DNA of 64,000 nucleotides from WLWS01 sp965243105 (GCA_965243105.1 CBDEUC010000003.1:186001-250000), one strand, 5' to 3'; counted from the first letter of the stretch, positions 45,036 to 53,417 are shown. Program-made: numbers and translations. The notes: generated by a model from the sequence alone, not told the origin.

Positions 45036-46403
45036 CTATACACCTTCAATAAAGGTTCTCACTTCCCAGTCGGTAATAGTATTTGCCAGGTCTTCAAGCT
45101 GCCACTTTCGGGATGCAGCATAGAAATCAACAAATTCATCACCAAGGGCCTGTCTAGCCAAGGTGGAATGTTCAAACTTTCCAATGGCCGAGGAAAAATC
45201 GAGGGGAAAACCCTGGTCATTCCAGTCATCAGCCGCCCATCCATCACCGCTAACGGGGTTTCCCGGTTCAATACTTTCCTCTATACCTTTTCGACCTGCT
45301 AAAAGGGTAGCCAACAGGGAAAGATGCGGGCTGATATCGGCACCGGGTATTCGGGACTCGACTCGCGTCGAACCTGCAGCTGAAGTCACCACGCGGAAGG
45401 CCACCGTCTTGTTGTTAACTCCCCAGGTATTACTTAGCGGGGTAAACAGCCCCGGCTTGAAACGCCTGTAGGAATTCAGGTTTGGTGCGTGCAACAGGAA
45501 AAGTTCCGGGGTGTAACGCAGCACGCCGCCAACGAAGTGACGCATGGTCTCGGACATGTGACTCTCACTCGACTCGTCATAGAAAATGGGTGTGCCCTTT
45601 GAATCAAGCATTGATATATTCAGATGTGCACCACAACCCTGGCTTTCGGTACTACGCCGGGCCATGAATGAAGCCATCAAGCCGTGGCGAGCTGCAATCG
45701 CCTTCATAACCCATTTGAACAAACCCGCATTGTCTGCAATGCGAATGCCCTGTGCCGGCTGAAGTGCCGCCTCGATCAATTGCGAATGCTCAGAATGCAT
45801 CGTCTCAATCGGAATATCCATGGCATCGAATGTATCCATGATATCCCTGTACAGTTCATTATCCTTTACATGATCAACAAAAGAGTAAAACCACTCAAAC
45901 CCGCTTTTAACCTGCAAATCTTTTGCAGATTTTTTAATGATCGAAGTGCGGTCTTCTTCCAGCATGTACCATTCAAATTCAAAGGCACCGTAGGGAAAGA
46001 AACCGAGACTGGCATACCTTGCCAGCTCATTACCAAGGAGTGCCCGCGGACAGTATCCGGCAAAATCATTCATCAACTCACCGATAAAAATTTGCCCCAT
46101 GCCTTCCCCATCAAGGGGAAAATCACGACATGATTCAGCTGAAACTTTTAATTCTGCATCGGGGAATTGATTTGCCGGATCAAGAAATGGGCTGCTCTGC
46201 ATCGGCGTCTCATCTGGCGCAGAACTGAGTGCTACCATGCTGAGCGCGGTTCCTTCCCTCAGCACTTTTTCCAATGAGGCGGTATTACAGTACTTGGCCC
46301 TGAGACGTCCATTCTGGTCGAAGTAGCCGAGAGTAAAATTAACCAGGCCCCTTTGCCTGGCTTTTTCTACCGCGCATTCAATTGGCGAATTGCTTTCAGT
46401 CAA
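45036..46403 (-). CDS. Glutamine synthetase family ligase (GlnA-like / PuuA-like)
   Basis: 455 residues. ATP-dependent gamma-glutamyl ligase fold: beta-grasp region with FTLGYFDQNGRLRAKY (about 22-38), catalytic EFEWYMLE, ESQGCGAHLNISML in place of the GSGMHxHxS loop of true GS, and NSYRRFKPGLFTPLSNTWGVNNKTVAFRV (substrate-binding NxY-R and nucleotide pocket). The adenylylation Tyr motif of GlnA is not recognisable. It therefore resembles GlnT/PuuA-type gamma-glutamyl-amine ligases more than housekeeping GS. Location beside an exported amidohydrolase hints at breakdown of an amide or amine, but no transporter or aminotransferase is in reach. Confidence 0.85.
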   Translation of the reverse strand: MTESNSPIECAVEKARQRGLVNFTLGYFDQNGRLRAKYCNTASLEKVLREGTALSMVALSSAPDETPMQSSPFLDPANQFPDAELKVSAESCRDFPLDGEGMGQIFIGELMNDFAGYCPRALLGNELARYASLGFFPYGAFEFEWYMLEEDRTSIIKKSAKDLQVKSGFEWFYSFVDHVKDNELYRDIMDTFDAMDIPIETMHSEHSQLIEAALQPAQGIRIADNAGLFKWVMKAIAARHGLMASFMARRSTESQGCGAHLNISMLDSKGTPIFYDESSESHMSETMRHFVGGVLRYTPELFLLHAPNLNSYRRFKPGLFTPLSNTWGVNNKTVAFRVVTSAAGSTRVESRIPGADISPHLSLLATLLAGRKGIEESIEPGNPVSGDGWAADDWNDQGFPLDFSSAIGKFEHSTLARQALGDEFVDFYAASRKWQLEDLANTITDWEVRTFIEGV

Positions 46404-46651
46404 CGAAAATTCCTGTCATTCAAACCTGTACCGATGACAGCAATGTAATTTGAAGAAATACGGGGTGCTGTCTTCGAGCAGGTGAAGAATACAGGACTTT
46501 GTGCGGGAACGCCGTCAGTGAAAACTCCCTGTATCGGCAGGGCTGCAAGCCGCCAGCCGGTCTACATTCTGATTTTTCTTTTTAATCAATCAGCTAGATG
46601 AAATATGTTAACCACGCCAATGAATTAAGATGAAGTTGATAACTCACCTGT

Positions 46652-47260
46652 TCAGGATTTCACTGGACCCCATACCTCTTCAAGACGCTTATCCCTGCCA
46701 CAGGTATAGCGATAATAGCGATAGCGGATTGGATTCTTGAGGTAATAGTCCTGGTGATATTCTTCTGCAGGATAAAACGTCGAGGCCTCGATGATTTCCA
46801 CCTTGACGGTACCCTCAAAAATCTTGTTGTCCACGACCGATTGGCTGGATTCCAGCGCCAGGTTTTTTTGTTCCAGGTCATGATAGAAAATCGCTGGCCT
46901 GTATTGCTCGCCCTTGTCACAAAACTGGCCATCGGACCGGGTTGGATCAATATTTTTCCAGTAAACCTTGAGTAAATCCGCGTAGGAGATCTTGTCTGCA
47001 TCGTATTTCACCTGGACAACTTCAATATGACCGGTGGTCCCGGAAGATACCTGCTTGTAACTGGGATCAACAGTGTGTCCACCGGTATAGCCCGAGATCG
47101 TGGATAACACACCATCAAGCTTGTCAAAGGGGGGTTCCATGCACCAGAAGCATCCGCCGGCAAATGTGGCTGTATGAATCCTGCTATTATTTCCTGGTTC
47201 CGCGATGACATGAGTAGTAAGTAACATGCAAATTGCGGCAATATATTTAAATGTTTTCAA
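46652..47260 (-). CDS. msrA: Exported peptide-methionine (S)-S-oxide reductase
   Basis: Reduces the S-epimer of methionine sulfoxide in proteins. Signal peptide (TFKYIAAICMLLTTHVIA), so periplasmic. Active-site motif GGCFWC at residues 35-40 with nucleophile C37, and HTATFAGG upstream. A TTG start at 47260 is chosen because a strong AGGAG lies 8 bases ahead and the next Met (residue 12) would cut the signal in half. At 202 residues it is typical for MsrA plus leader. It is 30 bases after the Met/His-rich repeat protein, in the same direction, probably one operon. Exported MsrA alone, without an MsrB partner in view, is unusual. Confidence 0.92.
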   Translation of the reverse strand: MKTFKYIAAICMLLTTHVIAEPGNNSRIHTATFAGGCFWCMEPPFDKLDGVLSTISGYTGGHTVDPSYKQVSSGTTGHIEVVQVKYDADKISYADLLKVYWKNIDPTRSDGQFCDKGEQYRPAIFYHDLEQKNLALESSQSVVDNKIFEGTVKVEIIEASTFYPAEEYHQDYYLKNPIRYRYYRYTCGRDKRLEEVWGPVKS

Positions 47261-47290
47261 GCTTTTGCTCCTGAATCACTACGGGGTTAT

Positions 47291-48478
47291 TTAACGAGTG
47301 TGGGATTCCATGCTATGGGATTCCATCGAATGCGATTCCTTGCCCTTGTCCACCGTTGCCTCCATGCTGTGGGATTCCATCGAGTGCGATTCTTTACCCT
47401 TGTCCAGCGTCGCCTCCATGCTATGGGATTCCATCGAGTGAGACTCTTTACCCTTGTCCAGCGTCGCCTCCATGCTGTGGGATTCCATCGAGTGAGACTC
47501 TTTACCCTTGTCCAGGGTTGCTTCCATGCTGTGGGATTCCATCGAGTGAGACTCTTTACCCTTGTCCAGCGTCGCCTCCATGCTATGGGATTCCATGGAG
47601 TGAGACTCTTTACCCTTGTCCAGGGTTGCTTCCATGCTGTGGGATTCCATCGAGTGAGACTCTTTACCCTTGTCCAGCGTCGCCTCCATGCTATGGGATT
47701 CCATGGAGTGAGACTCTTTACCCTTGTCCAGCGTCGCCTCCATGCTATGGGATTCCATGGAGTGAGACTCTTTACCCTTGTCCAGCGTCGCCTCCATGCT
47801 ATGGGATTCCATCGAGTGCGATTCTTTGCCCTTATCCAGGGTTGCCTCCATGCTGTGGGATTCCATCGAGTGCGATTCCCTGCCCTTGTCCAGCGTCGCT
47901 TCCATGCTGTGGGATTCCATTGAATGCGATTCCTTGCCCTTGTCCAGCGTCGCTTCCATGCTGTGGGATTCCATCGAGTGAGACTCCTTGCCCTTGTCCA
48001 GTGTCGCCTTCTTGCTGACATTAAGTCCTTTTGAGACGAACCTGGGCGCAGCTTTCTTCAATCCTGCCTTTTTTGCCCCCCTCGAAGTGTAGTTTTTTGG
48101 ATCTACCAACAAGGTGATGTTGTTGGACAGGCGCTGTGAGGGTGTGCTCACATCCATAATAAAATCCAGGTAGAGATCGCGGACCGGCTTTACTGTTGTC
48201 AGGTGCAGGTAATGTTCATTCCTGTCGCTTTCCCGCAGATTAATTCGAACACTGCTGAGTAACTCAGTCTTTTCCAGTCCAGCGCTCGCAAAAGCAAGAT
48301 GACCCGGGATTACTGCGCGCAGATCTGCCTGTTTCTCTCCATCTGTCAATACAACAGGAATGGTGATATCCAGGGGCTCATCGTAGTGAGAATGTATGTT
48401 AGCCGGGCCAAGGGCAACGGCATGAGCAAGACCGAGAAATTGAACCAGGCCCAGCGAGATATATAGGAATGCTTTCAT
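47291..48478 (-). CDS. Exported FimV-like domain protein with 13 Met/His-rich repeats
   Basis: 395 residues. Signal peptide 1-20. Residues 22-127 match the N-terminal domain of FimV/HubP proteins: LGPANIHSHYDEPLDITIPV, HLAFASAGLEKTELL, and RLSNNITLLVDP for the usual REYTxLLDP. A short basic linker leads to thirteen tandem 18-residue repeats (158-391) with the consensus ATLDKGKE then SHSME twice, ending SHTR. Each repeat has two Met and two His, so the tail carries 26 of each. No LysM, membrane helix or TPR. The ATG at 48478 has a GAGG site; the in-frame TTG at 48490 overlaps it. It lies 28 bases after the kinase gene and 30 before msrA. A sink for oxidants or Cu is inferred. Confidence 0.85.
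   Translation of the reverse strand: MKAFLYISLGLVQFLGLAHAVALGPANIHSHYDEPLDITIPVVLTDGEKQADLRAVIPGHLAFASAGLEKTELLSSVRINLRESDRNEHYLHLTTVKPVRDLYLDFIMDVSTPSQRLSNNITLLVDPKNYTSRGAKKAGLKKAAPRFVSKGLNVSKKATLDKGKESHSMESHSMEATLDKGKESHSMESHSMEATLDKGRESHSMESHSMEATLDKGKESHSMESHSMEATLDKGKESHSMESHSMEATLDKGKESHSMESHSMEATLDKGKESHSMESHSMEATLDKGKESHSMESHSMEATLDKGKESHSMESHSMEATLDKGKESHSMESHSMEATLDKGKESHSMESHSMEATLDKGKESHSMESHSMEATVDKGKESHSMESHSMESHTR
47306..48007. repeat. Tandem array of thirteen 54-bp in-frame repeats
   Basis: Thirteen units of exactly 54 bases (702 bases) encode the repeated tail of the FimV-like protein. The two 108-base blocks 47513-47620 and 47621-47728 are identical, and the next 54 bases repeat their second half, so the middle was amplified recently; outer units have more silent differences (e.g. 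GTC for TTG-class changes, one Lys/Arg and one Leu/Val change). As 54 is divisible by three, expansion changes length without frameshift. The same property keeps long open frames on both strands; they are not genes. Confidence 0.95.
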
Positions 48479-48506
48479 TGGAGTCCTCAAGATTTGAATA
48501 TGCGAA

Positions 48507-50678
48507 TTAGATTTTTAGCCGTGAAGCGGATAACTTCTGGTTTGCGATAGCGCTGGAAGCTTCCTGGTCTATGTGACGAGTGACGCGAAAACCAACGTTG
48601 TAGTAACGAAACTCCTTTGGATCCGTACCGCGCTTTGCTGCTCTTATCAGTGCAGGGAAATTACCCCATGAGCCGCCCCTGTATACCCTGTTAGAGCAGT
48701 TACCATGGAGACGGGGCTGGCCAACTTGCGGCAGGTCTTCATAATTATCGTTCCAGCAATCCGCCGTCCACTCCCAGACATTTCCCAGCATGTCGTTTAT
48801 GCCAAACGCATTTTCCTGGAAACTCGCTACCGGTGCCGAGTACGCGTAGCCATCGTCGCAAACAAAGATATTCTCCGGTGAGCGACTCAGGTTACTCATT
48901 CTTGCTCGGGACAAATCGGATACGTTGGCGTAGCCGCATGCTTCCTGTTGTTCCTCTTCCCAGAAGCGCGGCTTCTGGCTGCCAGAACGTGCAGCGTATT
49001 CCCACTCAACTTCAGAAGGTAAGCTATACAGCTCTCCCGTTTGCTCGGTCAGCCAGTCGATATAAGCCAGGGCGTCATCCCAGCTGACACACACGACAGG
49101 GTGTCGATCGCTTTGCTCATATCGATGTTCGCGCCAATTTCTTTGCGCTTCCCATCTCCAGCCGTTATCAAAAATGCGGCATCCAACTTCCGGATTTCTC
49201 TCGGCTTCAGTCACGTAACCCGTGGCTTCCACGAACATGCGGAACTGACCGACGGTAACCTCGGTTTTACTAATTGCAATTGGGCGCCTCAGGCTTACTT
49301 TTTTCTGCGGGCCTTCATTATTACTTCGACCTTGCTCGTTAATTTGACTTCCAATATTGAATTCACCAGAAGGTATGACCACCATCTTTGGCCCATCAAG
49401 TCCATCCTTGAGACGATCCTTGAATTCCATTCCTGCCTGGAAAACAACAGGTGCGTCAATTTTTTCTTCCGTCTCAGTGACCGCGGGGTTTCCGGCAACC
49501 TGTTCATTACCATCTATCCCGGCTTCCAGGGTTGCGGCGGTGTTAGCAAGCTCCGACCCTGCCTTTTCATTCTTTGAATCTCCTGGTGCAAGGAATGTAA
49601 ATCCCACCACCAGTCCGAGCACCACGGTTGCAGCAGCAAGCCACTTAGCAGGACCAGTTTTTTTCACAGTCGGCTTGATAGCGTGCTGTGTAACAGCCAT
49701 CTCCTGGGTATCGCCGATACTGTGCAGGCTTTTCCTGCGTGCGTCCGCCTGTTGCTTAATATCATTGGATATACCCTGTGAATGTGACGTGCCAAGGAGC
49801 TCGCTGGTCCATTGCGGAATTGTTCGCGGGCGATTTTCCTCGTTAAAGGCGAGCGCATGATCAATTGCAGCCAGGAGTGAATCGCTATACTGACCCTTGC
49901 CAATCTCCCTCGCGGATACAAGGGGATCTGCCTTGTTCTTGATTAATGCGCTGCCACGGGTCAGTGCATCCACGGGGTTTCTTCCACTGATACACTTATA
50001 AAGAGTTGCACCAAGGCTGTAAATATCGGTCCATGGTCCCTGCGCGTTGGCCTGGCCGGTATATTGTTCGTGGGGTGTAAAACCCGGTGACACAAGAGTT
50101 GTCACCTGCTTGGTGGATTTCTTGGTATCGTGTGCAGAGCCAAAATCGATCAGGACGGGACTGCCATCTTCCCTGATCATGATATTCCCGGGCTTGATAT
50201 CCCGATGGATAAACCCGGCTTCGTGAACAAGCTCAAGGCCTTCCAGGATGGGCACAATAATTTCCAGCAAGTGTGCCTCGTCGAGTGTCTTGTTTTGCTT
50301 GAGGTAGTCCTTTAGATCCTTGCCCCTCTCGTAGGCCATGACCATGTATGCCGTACCGTTTTCCTCAAACACATTAAGCACCTTGGCGACATTGGCATGA
50401 TCAAACTTGGCGATAGTACGGGCTTCCCTGATGAATCGTTTCAGGCCATCTTCATACTCGTTGATGAAATTGGGTTCTGCAGTTACGCGGTTGCTGTCGG
50501 CCCTGGATGCCATTTCGGAAGGCAGGTATTCCTTGATTGCAACATCCCGGTCAAGATTAATATCTGTAGCGAGGTAAGTAATGCCAAATCCGCCTTTCCC
50601 CAGGACATGTTTTATGCGATACCAGAGTAAAAGGTTATTCTCCTGCAAGGTATCTCGAGCAAAATTGTTGTTACTCAC
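48507..50678 (-). CDS. Ser/Thr protein kinase with exported FGE-like (SUMF1) domain
   Basis: 723 residues. Kinase domain about 20-290: glycine loop GKGGFGITYL (27-36), VAIKEYLP with K49, HRDIKPGN (158-165), DFGSA (179-183). A linker, then one membrane helix (about 345-364), placing residues 365-723 outside the cytoplasm. Residues 428-704 form an FGE/SUMF1-like domain: MVVIPSGEFNIGS, EVTVGQFRMFVEATGY, LPSEVEWEYAARSG, MLGNVWEWTADCW, RVYRGGSW, NVGFRVTR. The two catalytic Cys of true formylglycine-generating enzymes are absent, so it probably binds a ligand. GTG start with GGAG upstream. It is first in the cluster with the repeat protein and msrA. Confidence 0.9.
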   Translation of the reverse strand: MSNNNFARDTLQENNLLLWYRIKHVLGKGGFGITYLATDINLDRDVAIKEYLPSEMASRADSNRVTAEPNFINEYEDGLKRFIREARTIAKFDHANVAKVLNVFEENGTAYMVMAYERGKDLKDYLKQNKTLDEAHLLEIIVPILEGLELVHEAGFIHRDIKPGNIMIREDGSPVLIDFGSAHDTKKSTKQVTTLVSPGFTPHEQYTGQANAQGPWTDIYSLGATLYKCISGRNPVDALTRGSALIKNKADPLVSAREIGKGQYSDSLLAAIDHALAFNEENRPRTIPQWTSELLGTSHSQGISNDIKQQADARRKSLHSIGDTQEMAVTQHAIKPTVKKTGPAKWLAAATVVLGLVVGFTFLAPGDSKNEKAGSELANTAATLEAGIDGNEQVAGNPAVTETEEKIDAPVVFQAGMEFKDRLKDGLDGPKMVVIPSGEFNIGSQINEQGRSNNEGPQKKVSLRRPIAISKTEVTVGQFRMFVEATGYVTEAERNPEVGCRIFDNGWRWEAQRNWREHRYEQSDRHPVVCVSWDDALAYIDWLTEQTGELYSLPSEVEWEYAARSGSQKPRFWEEEQQEACGYANVSDLSRARMSNLSRSPENIFVCDDGYAYSAPVASFQENAFGINDMLGNVWEWTADCWNDNYEDLPQVGQPRLHGNCSNRVYRGGSWGNFPALIRAAKRGTDPKEFRYYNVGFRVTRHIDQEASSAIANQKLSASRLKI

Positions 50679-50991
50679 TGAAACTTATCTCCATTCATTC
50701 AACAGAACACGAATGACCCCATTTACAACGCCAGGCAATCCGGCTGACTATGCAGTTAAAAAATTGTTGTGCTTTTAACCCGGTGATACGTCAAAGTTAA
50801 CCGGGCTCAGTTCACACTCAATGGCATAGACTGGTGATAAACAGATCAGTTCAAATTCAATCGAACTTAATGTGATGAGATAGAAAAAAAGGTGAGAAGT
50901 GAATTTTGCGGCAAGAACTTCCGACAATCTCTCAGCACTGAAGTTCAGTACATACAGCAAAAAAAGTTGTATTTAGGTAATACTTGCTCAG
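50679..50991. other. Intergenic region upstream of the kinase operon
   Basis: 313 bases. A CCCGGT/ACCGGG inverted repeat (50779-50784, 50800-50805) with a 15-base loop could end the minus-strand nuclease transcript, but there is no immediate T tract. The kinase promoter should also lie here; I see no convincing -10/-35 pair and no coding frame. Confidence 0.5.
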
Positions 50992-52056
50992 CTACTGGTA
51001 GTCGGGATATATGTACCCCGGTGCCGTTGGATAGTAAAAACTGAAAAAACCGGAAAGATCCGGGCTCCCTCCCTGCTGCCACGCAGATTTCCATAGATCT
51101 GCCAGTACGTAACTCGACAATGCCAGCCGCGACACGATAAAAGACTCGTATTGCTTTTTGACCTTGCGCGGGTGGCGACGCCTGGCGTACGTGTTGGACT
51201 TGTCGCTACGCTTGATGAGAGAAAATTGATCGTCAAGCGCGAGTAGTTTGGGTAAATGATTATAACTATCCAGTGTCAACGCCAATGATAGCCTGAGAGG
51301 ATCGCGTTTCAGTCCTGCCCGATCGGCATTCACCCATTGCATCAATCTCTGCTCAATGAGGTCATCTTTCTGCATTGTTTGAAACACCCTGTCAGGGAGC
51401 TGCAATCCAAGCTCATTGACGACCCTGGTTTCAAAATACGCATGCAGGCCACCGTTACCGGTAGCCTGGCCATCAAAATCTGAGGTCGTGTGATGGGGAT
51501 TTCCGAGATCACCGACAAAGTGTGCCATCAGGCCACCATAGAGCAGCGCCGAATTTACGTGCTTAACCAGGTCAGTCCTGTCTTTTGATTCCCGGGCCCT
51601 GGCAAAGGCTTGTGTCATAAGTTGATGCAACTGTTGAATACGCCAGGGAGCGCTGCCCAGCTGAGCGATGTTGGTTACTGGCTGTATATTTGCAACCTTT
51701 AACAGCGCAGCATAATCCAGGGGAATATCATCAATTGACACAGGATTTACATTGACGAGATCCAGGTTAATGTAATGTGTGGGTCGGTTGCTGCTACGTA
51801 TTTTTTCGTCAACAGAATCTGACTTCCAGACAATGTCAGGAACATTGGCCAGGTGTCCCAGCATGAACTCCCTCTGCTGGAAAGGTACAAAGAGCTTCTC
51901 ATCTCCCTGCTCCACCAGGTGCCTCGCAGCAAGACGCGCGACAATATCGTGACCTCTCTCCCCCCAGGCAACAACAGCATCAACATGGAACAGGGTCCAC
52001 AAGACAACAAGATGAACAAGCAGATTTGAAGATCGCCTGGAATGTCCGTCACTCAT
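50992..52056 (-). CDS. Exported S1/P1-type zinc nuclease
   Basis: About 354 residues. Signal peptide from the ATG at 52056 (NLLVHLVVLWTLFHVDAVVA) ends exactly before the Trp that, in S1/P1 nucleases, becomes the mature N-terminal zinc ligand (WGERGHDIVARLAARHL). Other zinc ligands are visible in PTHYINLDLV, LMAHFVGDLGNPHHTTSDFDG (H-x3-D and PxHH) and GNGGLHAYFE. Family members cleave single-stranded DNA/RNA and 3'-nucleotides to gain phosphate or nucleosides. The frame opens at an earlier ATG (52101) that would add 15 residues before the signal. A candidate structured RNA and terminator lie just upstream on the same strand. Confidence 0.85.
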   Translation of the reverse strand: MSDGHSRRSSNLLVHLVVLWTLFHVDAVVAWGERGHDIVARLAARHLVEQGDEKLFVPFQQREFMLGHLANVPDIVWKSDSVDEKIRSSNRPTHYINLDLVNVNPVSIDDIPLDYAALLKVANIQPVTNIAQLGSAPWRIQQLHQLMTQAFARARESKDRTDLVKHVNSALLYGGLMAHFVGDLGNPHHTTSDFDGQATGNGGLHAYFETRVVNELGLQLPDRVFQTMQKDDLIEQRLMQWVNADRAGLKRDPLRLSLALTLDSYNHLPKLLALDDQFSLIKRSDKSNTYARRRHPRKVKKQYESFIVSRLALSSYVLADLWKSAWQQGGSPDLSGFFSFYYPTAPGYIYPDYQ

Positions 52057-52156
52057 CTTTTGAAACGCAAAGTGTTCACCTGGCCACAGTGTAGTACACA
52101 TGCAGCCCGGCGCATAACCAGCAGGACCGCTGCGGCGACTTTGCTAACAGGAAGTG

Positions 52157-52185
52157 CAAAAAAAAGCCCGCATTGGGGGCGGGCT
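52157..52185 (-). terminator. Minus-strand intrinsic terminator of the candidate RNA
   Basis: GCCCGC (52166-52171) and GCGGGC (52179-52184) form the stem; on the minus strand it is followed by eight T residues. The only things upstream of it on that strand are the candidate structured RNA (52186-52392) and the divergent nhaR promoter region, so it ends a non-coding transcript or attenuates the nuclease gene, whose start is 56-109 bases further on. Confidence 0.8.
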
Positions 52186-52392
52186 AACAACTCTGCCACT
52201 ATGTTTGCGTCTGAGGGGTTCGGTCGTGGCAGTATGGGGGATTTGGTGGCCAAGGTTGCCCCCTGACGTCCGCACTCGATTTCAGCGGGGGAGCTTTCTT
52301 ACCGTTTAGTCTCGCTACACGGTAATCAAAAACCAGGTGCGTAGTCAGGGAACGCTTGGCGTCTTTCTCAGGTGTCTTTGATAATTAGGTTT
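52186..52392 (-). ncRNA. Candidate structured non-coding RNA or leader RNA
   Basis: No protein frame, but strong nested pairing. Long stem: 52249-52254 with 52355-52360, 52258-52267 with 52344-52353 and 52271-52275 with 52337-52341. An inner hairpin TTACCGT/ACGGTAA (52299-52305, 52319-52325) and a separate 7-bp hairpin CTGCCAC/GTGGCAG (52193-52199, 52226-52232). Two pairs that are C.A mismatches on the plus strand become G.U on the minus strand, and the terminator at 52157-52185 also faces that way. A weak promoter (TTGAGC, GATTAC, 17-base spacer) is at 52399-52427. It resembles no RNA family I could name; 6S, tmRNA, RNase P and SRP were considered and not supported. Confidence 0.5.
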
Positions 52393-52455
52393 CCTCCTGT
52401 AATCCAAAGCTCATGTCATAAGCTCAACACGCGGCAAATGGTATACCTGTTGATT

Positions 52456-52470
52456 AATTCGTAAAATTCG
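52456..52470 (+). promoter_or_regulatory. Candidate NhaR operator upstream of nhaR
   Basis: Direct repeat AATTCGT-A-AAATTCG at 52456-52470, 45 bases upstream of the nhaR ATG, with a further TTCGAATTTTTCGAA near 52490-52504. A similar ATTCGTAAAA word occurs upstream of ompW (55888-55903). LysR-type regulators usually bind such sites at their own promoter, but which protein binds is inference. Confidence 0.35.
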
Positions 52471-52514
52471 TTTATTTATAGGGTCATATTTCGAATTTTT
52501 CGAACTATTAAATT

Positions 52515-53417
52515 ATGCAAAAATCAATCAATTACAAGCACCTGCACTATTTCTGGGTAGTGGCAAAGGAAGGAAGTATCGCCAGCGCCAGCCAGCAGCT
52601 GCATATTACTCCGCAAACAATCAGTGGACAGTTGTCTTTACTGGAAGAATCGCTTGGCAGCAGCCTGTTTGACAGGATGGGACGTGGACTGGTGCTGACT
52701 GAACAGGGCCGGATTGCTTTTCGTTATGCTGAAGAAATATTTAACCTGGGCAACGAATTATCCGACGTCATTCGGGAAGAAGGACGAGCAGGCCAGCTTG
52801 AGTTTGTTGTGGGCATCCTGGACTGTATTCCGAAAACCATCGCCTACAAGCTTCTTGCGCCAACGTTCGCTTCCATTCCCGGCATCAATATTATCTGCCA
52901 GGAAGGTAGTCTCGAGCAGATCCTGTCAGATCTTGCGGTACACAAGATAGACCTGGTCCTGGCGGATATGCCCTTAAACTCTGCATATAACATCAAGGCC
53001 TACAATCATTTCCTTGGAAAAAGTGACATTACCTTTTTTGCGTCACCGGAGCTTGCAAAAAAATACCGCAAGGACTTCCCCTCGTGCCTTGATCAAGCCC
53101 CGTTTTTGATTCCAACACAAAAAAGTACTATTCGAAGAGCGCTTGACCAATGGTTCAGCGAGATGGATATCAGCCCGAACATCGTGGGCCAGTTTGACGA
53201 TAGCGCCCTGTTAAAAGCGTTTGGCCAGGCCGGTATGGGAATATTTTCCATGCCCCAGATAATCGAGAAAGAGGTCTGCAACCAGTTCAATGTCGAAGTG
53301 GTTGGAAGGACCAAAACTGTGCAGGAAGAGTTTTACGCTATTTCTGCAGAGCGCAAGATAAAGCACCCCGCTATTGCGACAATTTGCGGTGCTGCGAGGG
53401 ACCGTCTTTTTAGCTAG
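52515..53417 (+). CDS. nhaR: LysR-family transcriptional activator NhaR
   Basis: Sodium-responsive regulator of nhaA-type antiporters and, in E. coli, of pga biofilm genes. MQKSINYKHLHYFWVVAKEGSIASASQQLHITPQTISGQLSLLEESLG matches E. coli NhaR in the winged helix region, and the effector part shares DLVLADMPLNS, PFLIPTQKSTIRRALDQWF, GQFDDSALLKAFGQAGMGIF and EEFYAISAERKIKHPA. 300 residues, as expected. No nhaA gene is in the window. Its stop overlaps the stop of the convergent small gene on CTAG. Confidence 0.92.
   Translation: MQKSINYKHLHYFWVVAKEGSIASASQQLHITPQTISGQLSLLEESLGSSLFDRMGRGLVLTEQGRIAFRYAEEIFNLGNELSDVIREEGRAGQLEFVVGILDCIPKTIAYKLLAPTFASIPGINIICQEGSLEQILSDLAVHKIDLVLADMPLNSAYNIKAYNHFLGKSDITFFASPELAKKYRKDFPSCLDQAPFLIPTQKSTIRRALDQWFSEMDISPNIVGQFDDSALLKAFGQAGMGIFSMPQIIEKEVCNQFNVEVVGRTKTVQEEFYAISAERKIKHPAIATICGAARDRLFS

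Noticed and set aside
47306..48007. CRISPR array
   Set aside because: The repeats are contiguous with no unique spacers and encode protein in frame.
47287..48021. Three additional long open frames of 207-244 codons across the repeat array, on both strands
   Set aside because: They arise because the 54-base unit is a multiple of three, so every frame without a stop in one unit stays open. They lack start context, and only the minus-strand frame with the signal peptide makes sense.
52186..52392. 6S RNA, tmRNA, RNase P or SRP RNA
   Set aside because: The long stem recalls 6S, but no ygfA/zapA neighbour, no conserved central bubble words, and no tmRNA, RNase P or SRP consensus could be found. 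Left as unassigned.
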